A stretch of 64,000 nucleotides of DNA from JAGWBF01 sp963663025 (GTDB taxonomy: Bacteria > Chloroflexota > Dehalococcoidia > Lucifugimonadales > JAGWBF01), in NCBI GenBank assembly GCA_963663025.1, contig OY760073.1:1-64000 (forward strand). Direction: 5' to 3'. Under the pieces are notes generated by a model, which saw only the letters and a list, made by a program, of their open reading frames with translations, did no database searches and was not told the DNA's origin. The position numbers were made by a program, and so were the translations under genes. Of the stretch, positions 1-8,313 are shown one piece after another; position 1 is the stretch's first letter; each line of letters starts with the position of its first letter.

Positions 1-483
1 CTTGTGGGGTTCAGTGGTGCACAAGATGAACACCACATGGGGAGGAGGCTCCTCCAGGGTCTTCAGAAAGGCGTTGGAAGCATGCTCCGTCAGCATGTGG
101 GCTTCGTCGATGATGTAGACCTTGTACCGGCCCTCTACCGGGGCGAGGTTCACCTTGTCCCGGATGTTGCGCACCTCGTCGATGCCCCGGTTGCTGGCGG
201 CGTCCATCTCGATGAGGTCCATGAAGCGCCCTTCCTGGACGGCCGCGCAGCGGGAGCAGGTGCCGCAGGGCCTGCTCTCCTCGGAGCCTGTGCAGTTCAC
301 CGCCTTGGCCAGGATGCGGGCTGTGCTGGTCTTTCCCGTGCCCCGGGGGCCGCAGAACAGGTAAGAGTGCCCCACCCTGCCATGGGTAACGGCGTTGGCC
401 AGGGTGGTGGTAACGTGTTCCTGCCCGACCACCTGGTCGAACCCCTGGGGACGCCACTTTCGGTAGAAGACCTGGGTACTCAC
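1..483 (-). CDS. dnaX: DNA polymerase III subunit gamma/tau, 5' part
   Basis: This is the clamp-loader ATPase of the replicative polymerase. The minus frame is open from a GTG at 483 to the window edge (161 codons), so the C-terminal part lies outside. Visible motifs are a Walker A GPRGTGKT at about residues 45-52, a zinc module with C64, C73, C76 and C79, and a DEAH Walker B at 126-129, followed by the LEEPP motif typical of DnaX. The GTG start overlaps the ybeY stop as GTGA, which suggests translational coupling to ybeY. Translations of the other frames here are shadows. Identification is secure; only the missing 3' part is unknown. Confidence 0.95.
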   Translation of the reverse strand, partial: MSTQVFYRKWRPQGFDQVVGQEHVTTTLANAVTHGRVGHSYLFCGPRGTGKTSTARILAKAVNCTGSEESRPCGTCSRCAAVQEGRFMDLIEMDAASNRGIDEVRNIRDKVNLAPVEGRYKVYIIDEAHMLTEHASNAFLKTLEEPPPHVVFILCTTEPHK

Positions 484-1007
484 GGCGCACCCGACCCAAA
501 GAAGGCGGTCATTATCTCCTGTTCCCTGGAGCGCATGTCGGCGGCTTCGGCATCCTCGATGTGATCGTACCCGAGCAGGTGCAGGGTCCCATGCACGACT
601 AAGTGGGCCAGCTCACGTTCCCTGGAGTGTTGGGCATCTAGGGCCTGTCTCTCCGCTTGGGGAAGGGAGATGATGACCTCGCCCAGGTGTAGTGGCTCCT
701 CGGGCATCAGAAAGAAGCCCGAAATATCGGGCGATGGCGGAGGAGGTTCCCCGTCCCCTTCCCAGTGGCCTCCATGACCGGTGGAGAAGGACAGAACATC
801 GGTCACTTCATCCAGGCCGCGGTACCTGTAGTTCAGATCCTTCAGCATTGCATCATCGCCAATGACGAGACCCATCTGGCAGGCGGTGTTGGGAAGGGCG
901 CTGGCGAGGGCGCATTTGGCGATCTTGCGTAGCCAGGCTGGAGTTACCTCGCCTCTGTAGCTTGGGGAGATTGTGACATCGACCCGGGGGATTGGGGCTT
1001 TGTTCAT
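480..1007 (-). CDS. ybeY: Endoribonuclease YbeY (rRNA maturation factor)
   Basis: YbeY is a zinc-dependent endoribonuclease needed for 16S rRNA 3' processing and ribosome quality control. The C-terminal half has the family signature H-x3-H-x5-H as HGTLHLLGYDH (H139, H143, H149). A proline-rich segment at about residues 85-95 sits in a region that I recall as variable in length. I chose the ATG at 1007, preceded by AGGGA, over an upstream in-frame ATG at 1037 because the family usually begins near here; this gives 175 residues. It is followed directly by dnaX with a 4-base overlap, so the two are probably co-transcribed. Confidence 0.93.
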   Translation of the reverse strand: MNKAPIPRVDVTISPSYRGEVTPAWLRKIAKCALASALPNTACQMGLVIGDDAMLKDLNYRYRGLDEVTDVLSFSTGHGGHWEGDGEPPPPSPDISGFFLMPEEPLHLGEVIISLPQAERQALDAQHSRERELAHLVVHGTLHLLGYDHIEDAEAADMRSREQEIMTAFFGSGAP

Positions 1008-1108
1008 GGTCAATCCCTGCAGCCGACATAATAGCATAGCCCCCTACCCCCAGCAACGACGGATCGACCCTCTTCGCCAGCACAAGTGCGAGCCCTGATC
1101 GCCCGCAT

Positions 1109-1138
1109 TTGCCGTAGGCGATGGGGTCTCGCTATAAT
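1109..1138 (+). promoter_or_regulatory. Candidate sigma-70-type promoter
   Basis: A TTGCCG -35-like element at 1109-1114 and a perfect TATAAT at 1133-1138 are separated by 18 bases. The only plus-strand frame downstream is the small one at 1236. Without that gene the promoter has no obvious target, so it is uncertain. Confidence 0.4.
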
Positions 1139-1235
1139 GAATTTCGCAGGCTCAGTTGAATCTCAGCAAAGACCGACCAGAACAGCTTAGTTGTGGCTGG
1201 CGATCATCCTGATTTGAGACGGCAGGAGCATCGAG

Positions 1236-1433
1236 ATGGAGTACCGGATTCGCTGTCCATACCATGAAGCAGACGAGGTGCTGGAGGTGCCGGGGGACCC
1301 CCAGTATCATGAAGGTCAGGCGGAGTGCTCTCCCGCTCCGGGTCTGACTCCCCGTCCTCTCAGGATCAGGATCATTCATGGGCTGCTGGTAGATGCAGCG
1401 CCCGTGAAGAGCCACGTTACCCACGGTTCCTGA
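1236..1433 (+). CDS. Possible small hypothetical protein (65 residues)
   Basis: I do not recognise this short frame. It has a GGAG-type ribosome binding site about 9 bases before the ATG and lies about 100 bases downstream of a TATAAT-containing promoter candidate. The N-terminal third, with a CPY motif and acidic residues, reads like the start of a small zinc-ribbon protein. The rest is arginine- and proline-rich and lacks the second cysteine pair such a protein would need. It may be a decayed or frameshifted remnant, or not a gene. Confidence 0.25.
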   Translation: MEYRIRCPYHEADEVLEVPGDPQYHEGQAECSPAPGLTPRPLRIRIIHGLLVDAAPVKSHVTHGS

Positions 1434-1442
1434 TCGCCTGCT

Positions 1443-2708
1443 TTACGGCACAGCCCTCTCGCCCAGCGGTCCGCCATCGTGGAGTGCCAGGTAATCCTGG
1501 AACTCCTGGTAGCTGCCGAAGCCCGACATCAACCGTACGAACTCCCCCAGGCAGCCGCTTATCTCCCGCAGGCGGTCCACCTCCTGCCCGATGGGGCTGA
1601 CCGACGCCGGGTTGTCGGCGTAGGTGCCATAGAAGGCGAAGTAGGCTTGGTTCAGCTTTCGGATGGGGTACCCTTCTTCCACAAACACCTGGCGCCGGGA
1701 CTCCATGTACTCCTCCGCAGCCTCGATGCGCCCCTGCTCCAGCAGGTCGTCCACCCTTAGACGGGTCTCGTGCATCTCCCTGCGAAAGTCGAAGATGTCC
1801 TCCTCTACAGCCGGTGGGTCTCCATGGGGTTCTTCCCTAGGGGCTTCACTTCTGCCCGGCGCCTCATAGGGCTCGCCTGTCAAGGCTGAGTAGGCCCGCA
1901 GGCCCAGCTCCCGTCCCGCCAGGGAGGCGGCCGTCTCATTGAGGGTGGTCATTTCCGGGCTCCTCCAGTAGTTCCACCCCAGGGGCCGCAGGAACCAGTA
2001 GGTGTGCAGCCACTCATGGGCTGCAGTGATGGAAGCCCCCCGAAGACCCGAGCCCTGGGTCACCACCGACGGGTAGGTGGCCACCCCCCCAATTCCCTCC
2101 ACCATGGCGGACAGGTTTTCCCCTTGGAGTATGAGTTCTTCCAGGGATTCACGCTCTTCCAGGGACATGTCCGGCTTGAGCAGGATGGACCTATCGACAC
2201 GGATGGTGTGCCTGGGAGAGGTCGTCAACAGCAGGGGAGGGTTTTCCAGGGCCACATCCACGGGTGGAAAGATGATGCCCAGCCATCCGTCCAACCCCTC
2301 CTCCCCGGCGACTTGGCTTATGTAGGATTCCAGGGTCTCTTCTGTAACGGGCCGGAGGTCGGAGCGCTGCTTCCTAGCCTCCCTGAGGCCCGAGGCGGCC
2401 GCCTCGGGCTCAACGGGAGCCTGCCCCTGCAGGATGGCGTCCTCCAGGGAGCGGACCTGGCCGCTCAGTTCGAAGAACTCGCGGACGTTTTCCAGCCGTT
2501 CATCTTCCCCAGTGGACCGCCACGGCAGGTAGCTCAGCGCCTTGTGGGACCACTTGTCGGGAAGGTGGGTCAGCTCCCAGTACACAAGCTGGTGCTGGTG
2601 GGGAAGGATGGCAAGGTCCAGGGTTGACAGCTTGAGGTCTCCGCTGCTGCCAAAGACTAAGAGGATGGACAAGAGGAGAGTGGCAACTGCTCTCAATAGA
2701 AGGTGCAT
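1443..2708 (-). CDS. Putative membrane-anchored zinc metalloprotease (HExxH)
   Basis: I do not recognise a named family. With the ATG at 2708, preceded by GAGG, the product is 421 residues and begins with a hydrophobic segment (about 3-20) that would act as signal anchor. The central region has an HEWLH motif (H231, E232, H235), and E258 in an NETAA context lies 23 residues later, a spacing that fits the third zinc ligand of gluzincin-type peptidases. The C-terminal 150 residues are charged and probably helical. An upstream in-frame ATG at 2780 would bury the anchor behind 24 extra residues and looks less likely. The gene stands alone on its strand. Protease activity is inferred from the motif only. 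Confidence 0.7.
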   Translation of the reverse strand: MHLLLRAVATLLLSILLVFGSSGDLKLSTLDLAILPHQHQLVYWELTHLPDKWSHKALSYLPWRSTGEDERLENVREFFELSGQVRSLEDAILQGQAPVEPEAAASGLREARKQRSDLRPVTEETLESYISQVAGEEGLDGWLGIIFPPVDVALENPPLLLTTSPRHTIRVDRSILLKPDMSLEERESLEELILQGENLSAMVEGIGGVATYPSVVTQGSGLRGASITAAHEWLHTYWFLRPLGWNYWRSPEMTTLNETAASLAGRELGLRAYSALTGEPYEAPGRSEAPREEPHGDPPAVEEDIFDFRREMHETRLRVDDLLEQGRIEAAEEYMESRRQVFVEEGYPIRKLNQAYFAFYGTYADNPASVSPIGQEVDRLREISGCLGEFVRLMSGFGSYQEFQDYLALHDGGPLGERAVP

Positions 2709-2785
2709 ACGCCTCGGCAAAGGATAGCATAATGATTGGGATTCAGGCTGCCAGCCGGGGGCCAAAGTGGGCCCCCTCACTGGCG

Positions 2786-2815
2786 TTGCGCCCCGCGCGC
2801 CAAATTGGCTAAAAT
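2786..2815 (+). promoter_or_regulatory. Candidate promoter for the EF-G2 gene
   Basis: TTGCGC at 2786-2791 and TAAAAT at 2810-2815 are separated by 18 bases, about 100 bases before the EF-G2 start codon. The match is moderate. Confidence 0.4.
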
Positions 2816-2918
2816 GGGGAACATCTCTTGTCGCCCTATGTGGCGGCTTTGCCGGGTCTCATATTGGCCTTCGCCGGCGCCCCACCGGATGCGATGCTGA
2901 AGGGAGAACACTTCTGAT

Positions 2919-4955
2919 ATGGCGGACATCAACAAGATACGGAACGTGGCAATTCTAGGTCATGCAGGCTCGGGGAAGACCTCCCTGGCCGAGGCCCTTC
3001 TCTTCAACACCAAGGCGGTGAACCGCCTGGGCAACGTGCAGGACGGGAACACGGTTTCCGACTACGAACCCGAGGAGACGAAACGTTCAACCAGTATTCA
3101 GACCAGCCTGCTCCCCTGTATCTCCGATGGCTACAAGATAAATGTGCTGGACACGCCTGGGTACGACGATTTTGTCAGCGAAGTCATCGCCGCCCTCCGG
3201 GTGGTGGAGGGCGCGATCATAGTCTTGCCGGCGTCGGCGGGCGTCGAGGTCGGCGCCATCCGAGGCTGGAACCAGTGCGCTGAGGCGGGCATACCCCGCA
3301 TATTCTTCGTCAACAAGATGGACCGGGAGAACAGCGACTTCCAGCGGTGCCTGGAGGACATCCGGTCCAACTTCGGACGGGGCTGCGTGCCCTTCCAGAT
3401 ACCCTTGGGGTCTGAACAGAGCTTCAAAGGGGTCGTGAATGTCCTGGACCCGGGGGCCGAATCGCCCGCCGAAGTAGCTGCCCAGGTGGAAGAAGCCAGG
3501 GACATGCTCATCGAAGCCGTCGCCGAGACCGACGATGACCTTGCCACCAAGTACCTGGAGGGTGAAGAGCTGACCCAGGAGGAGATCACCGGGGCCATTC
3601 GAGAGGCCATCCTTTCCGGGAACATCTCCCCCGTCTTCGTAGGTTCATCCACGATGAACCTTGGGGTGGAGGAGCTGCTCGAAGGTGTGAAGGCGTACAT
3701 GGCCTCGCCCGTTGAAAGGGCAAAAGTGCCCTTGGTGGACTCGAACTTGGAAGCGTCTGCCGACGCCGGTTCCGGGCCTTTGGCGGCCTTCGTCTTCAAG
3801 ACCACCGCCGACCCCTTCGTGGGCAAGCTGTCCCTGTTCCGGGTGTTCAGCGGCACAGTGAAGAGCAACTCCGAGGTGTGGAATGAGGCGCGCAACTCAT
3901 CCGAGCGCATCGGGCAGGTCTATACCATGCGGGGAAAGAATCAGGAGCAGACCGCCGAGGTGGGAGCGGGCGACATGGGAGCACTCTCCAAGCTCGCCGC
4001 CACCGTTACGGCCGACACCCTCACGCAGAAGGAGAACCCCAAAGTGGTGAAGCCCATAGACTTCCCCTCAGGCTTCTACACCATGGCTGTCCAGCCCAAG
4101 TCCAAGGCCGACGTGGACAAGATGTCCATGGCCTTGACCAGGGTCCTGGAGGAAGACCCCAGCTTGAACCTTACCCGCGAGCCTAACACCGGCGAGACCC
4201 TGGTCTCCGGCTTTGGGGAGACCCAACTGGAAGTAGCTATGGAGCGGGTCAAGCGGAAGTTCGGCACCGAGCTCGAGCTGCACCTGCCCAAGGTCCCTTA
4301 CAAGGAGACCATAAGCACCATGACCAGGGCCGAGTACAAGCACAAGAAGCAGACCGGTGGCCATGGCCAGTACGGGCATGTGCTGCTGCGCCTGGAGCCC
4401 ATGAGCGCCGACCAGACCTACGAGTTCGGCCAGGAGCTTGTGGGAGGCTCTATACCTAAGGAGTACGTTCCCTCCGTAGAAAAGGGTGTGGTAAAGGCGC
4501 TACAGGAGGGTGTCCTTGGAGGCTTTCCGGTTGTAGGGGTAAAGGCAGTCCTGTACGACGGCAGCTTCCACGATGTGGACTCCTCGGGCATCTGCTTCGA
4601 GATCGCCGGCTCCTACGCTTTGCGGAAGGGCGTGTCCGAGGCGGGCCCCAAGCTGCTGGAGCCCATCATGAGGCTGTCCGTCAGGGTTCCCGACGCCTTC
4701 AACGGCGATGTGATAGGCGACTTGAACAGCAAACGCGGCCGGATAATGGGGATGACTCCCCAGAACGGCGAGACCATAATCGAGGCGGAAGCGCCCCAGA
4801 GCGAGCTTCTGCGCTATGCCACCGACCTGCGCTCCCTGACCCAAGGCCGGGGTTCCTTCGTGATAGAGTTCGACCGGTACGAAGAAGCGCCCGCCCACAT
4901 CACCCAGAAGGTCACCGAGGAAGCCAAGAAGGCCAAGGAAGCCGCCAGGGCATAG
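2919..4955 (+). CDS. Elongation factor G-like protein, EF-G2 type
   Basis: This is a 678-residue translational GTPase of the EF-G family, a divergent paralogue of fusA at 24556. It has G1 GHAGSGKT (14-21), G3 DTPGYDDF (78-85) and G4 NKMD (132-135), followed by EF-G domains II to V. Where canonical EF-G has DTPGH this protein has tyrosine (Y82), a substitution I associate with EF-G2 subfamilies, so GTP hydrolysis on the ribosome may be altered. An AGGGAG ribosome binding site lies about 12 bases before the ATG. The gene is alone, between the metalloprotease (divergent) and the defence-like cassette (convergent). Its exact role (recycling, stress or specialised elongation) cannot be read from sequence. 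Confidence 0.9.
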   Translation: MADINKIRNVAILGHAGSGKTSLAEALLFNTKAVNRLGNVQDGNTVSDYEPEETKRSTSIQTSLLPCISDGYKINVLDTPGYDDFVSEVIAALRVVEGAIIVLPASAGVEVGAIRGWNQCAEAGIPRIFFVNKMDRENSDFQRCLEDIRSNFGRGCVPFQIPLGSEQSFKGVVNVLDPGAESPAEVAAQVEEARDMLIEAVAETDDDLATKYLEGEELTQEEITGAIREAILSGNISPVFVGSSTMNLGVEELLEGVKAYMASPVERAKVPLVDSNLEASADAGSGPLAAFVFKTTADPFVGKLSLFRVFSGTVKSNSEVWNEARNSSERIGQVYTMRGKNQEQTAEVGAGDMGALSKLAATVTADTLTQKENPKVVKPIDFPSGFYTMAVQPKSKADVDKMSMALTRVLEEDPSLNLTREPNTGETLVSGFGETQLEVAMERVKRKFGTELELHLPKVPYKETISTMTRAEYKHKKQTGGHGQYGHVLLRLEPMSADQTYEFGQELVGGSIPKEYVPSVEKGVVKALQEGVLGGFPVVGVKAVLYDGSFHDVDSSGICFEIAGSYALRKGVSEAGPKLLEPIMRLSVRVPDAFNGDVIGDLNSKRGRIMGMTPQNGETIIEAEAPQSELLRYATDLRSLTQGRGSFVIEFDRYEEAPAHITQKVTEEAKKAKEAARA

Positions 4956-5140
4956 GGGTAATGCAACCCTTCTGACCGGTTACGTTCGGAGGCGTGGTCG
5001 GGTCTCGGTACTCTGACTGCTAGACCATATTATCAGATCGCAAGATTTGCGCTAACAACGAAACGTCACATGTTGTGCCAGGTCAGTCTGGCGCAAATAT
5101 GTTCGCACGCTCGCACCCTAGCAATTGGTGTTTCGAAGTC

Positions 5141-6073
5141 TTATCTGCGAGTAATCTTCAGTCCGACATATACAATATAAATTTGGCCGCCCGCTGGAAT
5201 TGGCCAAGAGAAGTGAATCCTATAGGGGGGATTATTCACCTTGCCATGCCACGTGCAAAAGAGAGAGCCACCTTCGTCATCGGGGGAGGGGAAGGTGAGA
5301 GCTTGCTTGAAGTCACGTTTTTCGGTATCTGATGAATCCGAAAACCAAGCCCGATCCCCCATAAAATAGTCTTCGTAGAGCTGCTGACCTAGAGAAGTAC
5401 CCCGGCCAGCGGCCCATAGTCGATCCAAAACCTCAAGACGACTGAGAATTCTCCCCGCTGCTCCGGGAGCAAATGGCTGGCCGTCTAGGGGGTCGAAGGA
5501 CCCTGGAGTGAAATTAAGATTGTGAAATCTCCCTCTAGACAATGTCTCTAGTTTGCGCCAGGAATCGATTGCTGGGTCGGCTAGCCTCAAATCTGACTCC
5601 AACCTAGGAGCGTCCCAGTAGTTCTTCAACTCAACGTTAGTGAACAATGCGTCACCTCTCCACCAAGTAACTGTTAAAGGGGTATATTCCCAAAGTGACG
5701 GAGTGAAACTGACCATCCGGCGGTCCAGCCCTATGTTTGTGCAATATGCAGCTTCAGCCAAGCCTGCCTCTGTAACGATGTCTCCTTGGCACTCGAACAA
5801 ATCATTGGGATCATGGTGTTGAGCGTCGTCCCAGAAGGGCCCCTGCCGAGTTAGCCACAGCTTTGCTGCTGAAAGCTGTTCGCGAGAAAGCATCTGTACA
5901 AGCAGAGTTCCTGGACTTACAGCTCGGTACCAGGCACTTCGGTGACAATACACTTCTCTGCCGAATCGGCGAGCAATATTTCGGATCGTCATAATCCGAG
6001 CGAAAGCATCTCGAAGCATGGACTGACTGGCGAATTGTTCATGCACAGAAAGTTCGTTCAGCATTAGTTCCAA
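5141..6073 (-). CDS. Unknown protein, third gene of the DUF262/DUF3696 cassette
   Basis: I cannot assign a characterised family. The product is 310 residues from a TTG at 6073, or 307 from an ATG at 6064; GGGGG upstream and the MELMLNELS opening favour the TTG. The N-terminal section has a GREVYCHR motif (38-45), the middle has TNVELKNYWD (about 145-154), and the C-terminus ends in an HG-x7-RIHF-x10-YIVYVG pattern. No transmembrane helix or classic nuclease motif is evident, though the ELK could belong to a degenerate PD-(D/E)xK fold. It begins 1 base after the ATPase stop codon, so it is co-transcribed and probably works with that ATPase, perhaps as effector or adaptor. The region is near 47% G+C, unlike the flanks. 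Confidence 0.75.
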   Translation of the reverse strand: MELMLNELSVHEQFASQSMLRDAFARIMTIRNIARRFGREVYCHRSAWYRAVSPGTLLVQMLSREQLSAAKLWLTRQGPFWDDAQHHDPNDLFECQGDIVTEAGLAEAAYCTNIGLDRRMVSFTPSLWEYTPLTVTWWRGDALFTNVELKNYWDAPRLESDLRLADPAIDSWRKLETLSRGRFHNLNFTPGSFDPLDGQPFAPGAAGRILSRLEVLDRLWAAGRGTSLGQQLYEDYFMGDRAWFSDSSDTEKRDFKQALTFPSPDDEGGSLFCTWHGKVNNPPYRIHFSWPIPAGGQIYIVYVGLKITRR

Positions 6074-6074
6074 G

Positions 6075-7229
6075 TTACTGCCCCCAGTCTGCGAAGTAGT
6101 TTAAATCTTTGTCGAACTGATCGAAGAACCCTTCAGGCCACACATCGATGTTGCCGGAAGAGTCTACGATTGGACTCAATACCTGAGTATCGTACAAAAA
6201 CCGGTTACGAAGAAAATGGATCGTTATTTCATCTGAGGATATGCGCCCTGATTTTACGGCTCTCCGAACACCATTCAGCACATGGTCGCTGTGGGTTTCT
6301 ACAATCATCTGTATCCCAGAATGGGCAGCTTCAGCCAAGAATTCTCCCATTAACGCCTGTCCTGCTGGATGGAGGTGTACTTCAGGGTTTTCTATCAGGA
6401 GTAGTGGGATGCCACGCTCGTCGGAATTGTGAGCAGAAAGTATAGCCACTATGATGGGGAGAATCTGAGTGATTCCAAAACCACAGTGGATCGGGCGCAG
6501 GAACTCCGTGGCATCGGACATGCGAATTCCAAGAGTTAAGGCAGTAGTTCCCGCAATCTGTTTCACTTCTAGCTTGCATCCAGGGAAAAAGATGTCCAGT
6601 CGGGCCTCTACTTGCCTCGAAAGGGTAGACGCTAATCCGGTAAGGGCAAGGGCAGGGCTTATGCGATCATCACGCCCCTGATACAACACACTAACGGCGT
6701 ATTCCCCCCTTGTTCCGACTACTCGACCTGCGTGTTCATCGGTTAGGGTGTACACCTCACGTGGGCCGTCTCGCTCAGCAGTAATATAGGTTAAGTCCCT
6801 AATGCCAATTGCTAGTGTCCGAGCTTCATCTTCGTCGTCGAGGGGAACCAGCCAACGAATTTGGGGTATCGGGCTTACTTGCTTTCCGCTGATCGAGATT
6901 TGAATTAACTCAGCCGACAGGTCCCGCCGATCTCCTTCGAATACCCAGTTGCAATGGACCTCCTCGTTTCCGACTCCTATTCCAAATTGGCCACGGCCGT
7001 TAAACTGATCGACTACGTCAGACATTGCCCCTACCTGCCCTACGTGTCCGTTTAATATAAGGCGAGTCGACCACTCATGGTCACGCATGGTTTGGTGCAA
7101 TAACATGAGGGACTGTAGAATGGACGACTTTCCAGAGGCGTTTGTGCCAGACAATATGGTCAATTTGCCGAGAGGCAGTCTAAGGAATTCAAAGCACTTA
7201 AAGTGACTCAGTTCGAGCAGATTAAGCAC
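6075..7229 (-). CDS. AAA/SMC-like ATPase with DUF3696 C-terminus
   Basis: This 384-residue ABC/OLD-like ATPase has Walker A GTNASGKSS (28-36), Walker B LLLIENPEVHLHP (about 276-288) and a switch histidine in ETHSD (311-315). The C-terminal GNID-W-PEGFFDQ region (about 359-371) is typical of DUF3696. Such ATPases are common sensor or motor subunits of phage-defence modules. It starts with GTG at 7229 and overlaps the upstream DUF262 gene by 8 bases, indicating coupled translation. There is no coiled-coil arm or TOPRIM domain, so it is not an OLD nuclease by itself. Its function within the cassette is inferred. Confidence 0.85.
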   Translation of the reverse strand: MLNLLELSHFKCFEFLRLPLGKLTILSGTNASGKSSILQSLMLLHQTMRDHEWSTRLILNGHVGQVGAMSDVVDQFNGRGQFGIGVGNEEVHCNWVFEGDRRDLSAELIQISISGKQVSPIPQIRWLVPLDDEDEARTLAIGIRDLTYITAERDGPREVYTLTDEHAGRVVGTRGEYAVSVLYQGRDDRISPALALTGLASTLSRQVEARLDIFFPGCKLEVKQIAGTTALTLGIRMSDATEFLRPIHCGFGITQILPIIVAILSAHNSDERGIPLLLIENPEVHLHPAGQALMGEFLAEAAHSGIQMIVETHSDHVLNGVRRAVKSGRISSDEITIHFLRNRFLYDTQVLSPIVDSSGNIDVWPEGFFDQFDKDLNYFADWGQ

Positions 7230-8313
7230 TGAAAACCTCTTTGAACAATTCCTGGCTCATCCTGAAGCGGTCAGTTACTCTCCTAGTATCGTTGGTGCCG
7301 TAGGTAATGGCAGCGATAAAGTCATCGTTTTCCATTAGGTCGTAGAATGCTTCTTGCAGCGCGACTGAGCGAGCTTCCACGGTGCGGGAATCTATACAGG
7401 ACAGGCCCACGACCATGACGTCCCACAGTGAGGCATTGATTACGCTGCGATGGTCTTGATCCCTTAGTCGTTTGCGAAAAGCGTGGCGTCCGAACACATA
7501 GAGGTTATTCTTGAGCCCAGCTTGAAATTCCGATGACATGTGGTCAAGCTCTTGATCATCCATTTGATTCATCTTGATGAGAGCCTCAGCGAGAAATTCG
7601 TCCATTTCCCCTCTGTATCTTTCTAAGGAGAGTAGATGAAAGGCAAAGAATCGGTTGATGAACTCTCGGTCACGCATGGTGTCTCTTCTGAGACTCCCCC
7701 CGGTAGCATCCAGGAACAAGTCGCTTTCTGCTTCTTGGCGCAGTAAACGAGTTCCGGGGCCGCTGTATAGGGAGTTTCGCATCTGCTGACGCGTTAGTGG
7801 AACACCGCTGTTTACTCTCTCAAAAATGTCCAGTCTTGCTCGCTCGGGGACTTGGCTGTCGATGACATACAGCGTGAGATTGCAGTCCTCTATACGATTT
7901 TGGAGCTTTGCAGAGAGGTTATCGAACCGCTTGCCGTTCAGGTCAGGTTGCTTGTCTAAACGTAACCTTAGTTCACAATCCATGAATCGTCGAAAAGTCG
8001 ACAGCCGTTGCAGGCCATCGACAACGACCATATTCCCGTCTTTATCCTCGGCCAGATAGAGTACTGGTAAAGGTATCCTCATTAACACTGACTCGATTAA
8101 CTTGCTTTGTTTGGTGTCGTCCCAGACAAAGTCGCGTTGAAAGTCGGGATTCATGATGAATTGGCCTTGCCGGATCCGTCGAAGAACCTCGTGAACAGTA
8201 CGAGTTTCGTTCCTGATCAGAACTTTATCCAGAGGGTAATCACTGCCTGGATCGCCGTCCTCGCCAACACCCTCAGGTTCCTCCAAAACCGCCTCTTGAT
8301 GCAACTCCGCCAT
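7222..8313 (-). CDS. DUF262 domain protein (GmrS/ParB-like fold)
   Basis: This 363-residue protein carries the DUF262 signature: NPDFQRDFVWD (55-65), VDGLQRLSTF (98-107, a variant of the DGQQR motif) and IFERVNSG (163-170). DUF262 proteins share a ParB/Srx-like fold and in several defence systems hydrolyse NTPs or act with nucleases such as the DUF1524 HNH domain. No HNH domain is present here, so any nuclease activity must come from elsewhere. It is the first gene of the three-gene cassette, starts at an ATG, and its TAA lies inside the start of the ATPase gene. G+C near 47% (28 of 60 bases in 7921-7980) suggests horizontal acquisition. Confidence 0.85.
   Translation of the reverse strand: MAELHQEAVLEEPEGVGEDGDPGSDYPLDKVLIRNETRTVHEVLRRIRQGQFIMNPDFQRDFVWDDTKQSKLIESVLMRIPLPVLYLAEDKDGNMVVVDGLQRLSTFRRFMDCELRLRLDKQPDLNGKRFDNLSAKLQNRIEDCNLTLYVIDSQVPERARLDIFERVNSGVPLTRQQMRNSLYSGPGTRLLRQEAESDLFLDATGGSLRRDTMRDREFINRFFAFHLLSLERYRGEMDEFLAEALIKMNQMDDQELDHMSSEFQAGLKNNLYVFGRHAFRKRLRDQDHRSVINASLWDVMVVGLSCIDSRTVEARSVALQEAFYDLMENDDFIAAITYGTNDTRRVTDRFRMSQELFKEVFSA

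Larger units (their letters stand above)
1008..1442. other. Intergenic stretch upstream of ybeY, with a possible small gene
   Basis: This 435-base gap lies between the start of ybeY and the 3' end of the minus-strand metalloprotease gene. It holds a plausible plus-strand promoter near 1109-1138 and a short reading frame at 1236-1433. No RNA gene, recognisable repeat or strong terminator was seen. Confidence 0.5.

Noticed and set aside
1152..1424. 90-codon minus-strand frame in the ybeY-protease spacer
   Set aside because: No ribosome binding site or recognisable sequence; the opposite-strand frame has better start signals, though it is also weak.
5075..5332. 85-codon plus-strand frame at the left edge of the cassette
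   Set aside because: It overlaps the 3' end of the unknown cassette protein and has no ribosome binding site; could only be reconsidered with expression data.
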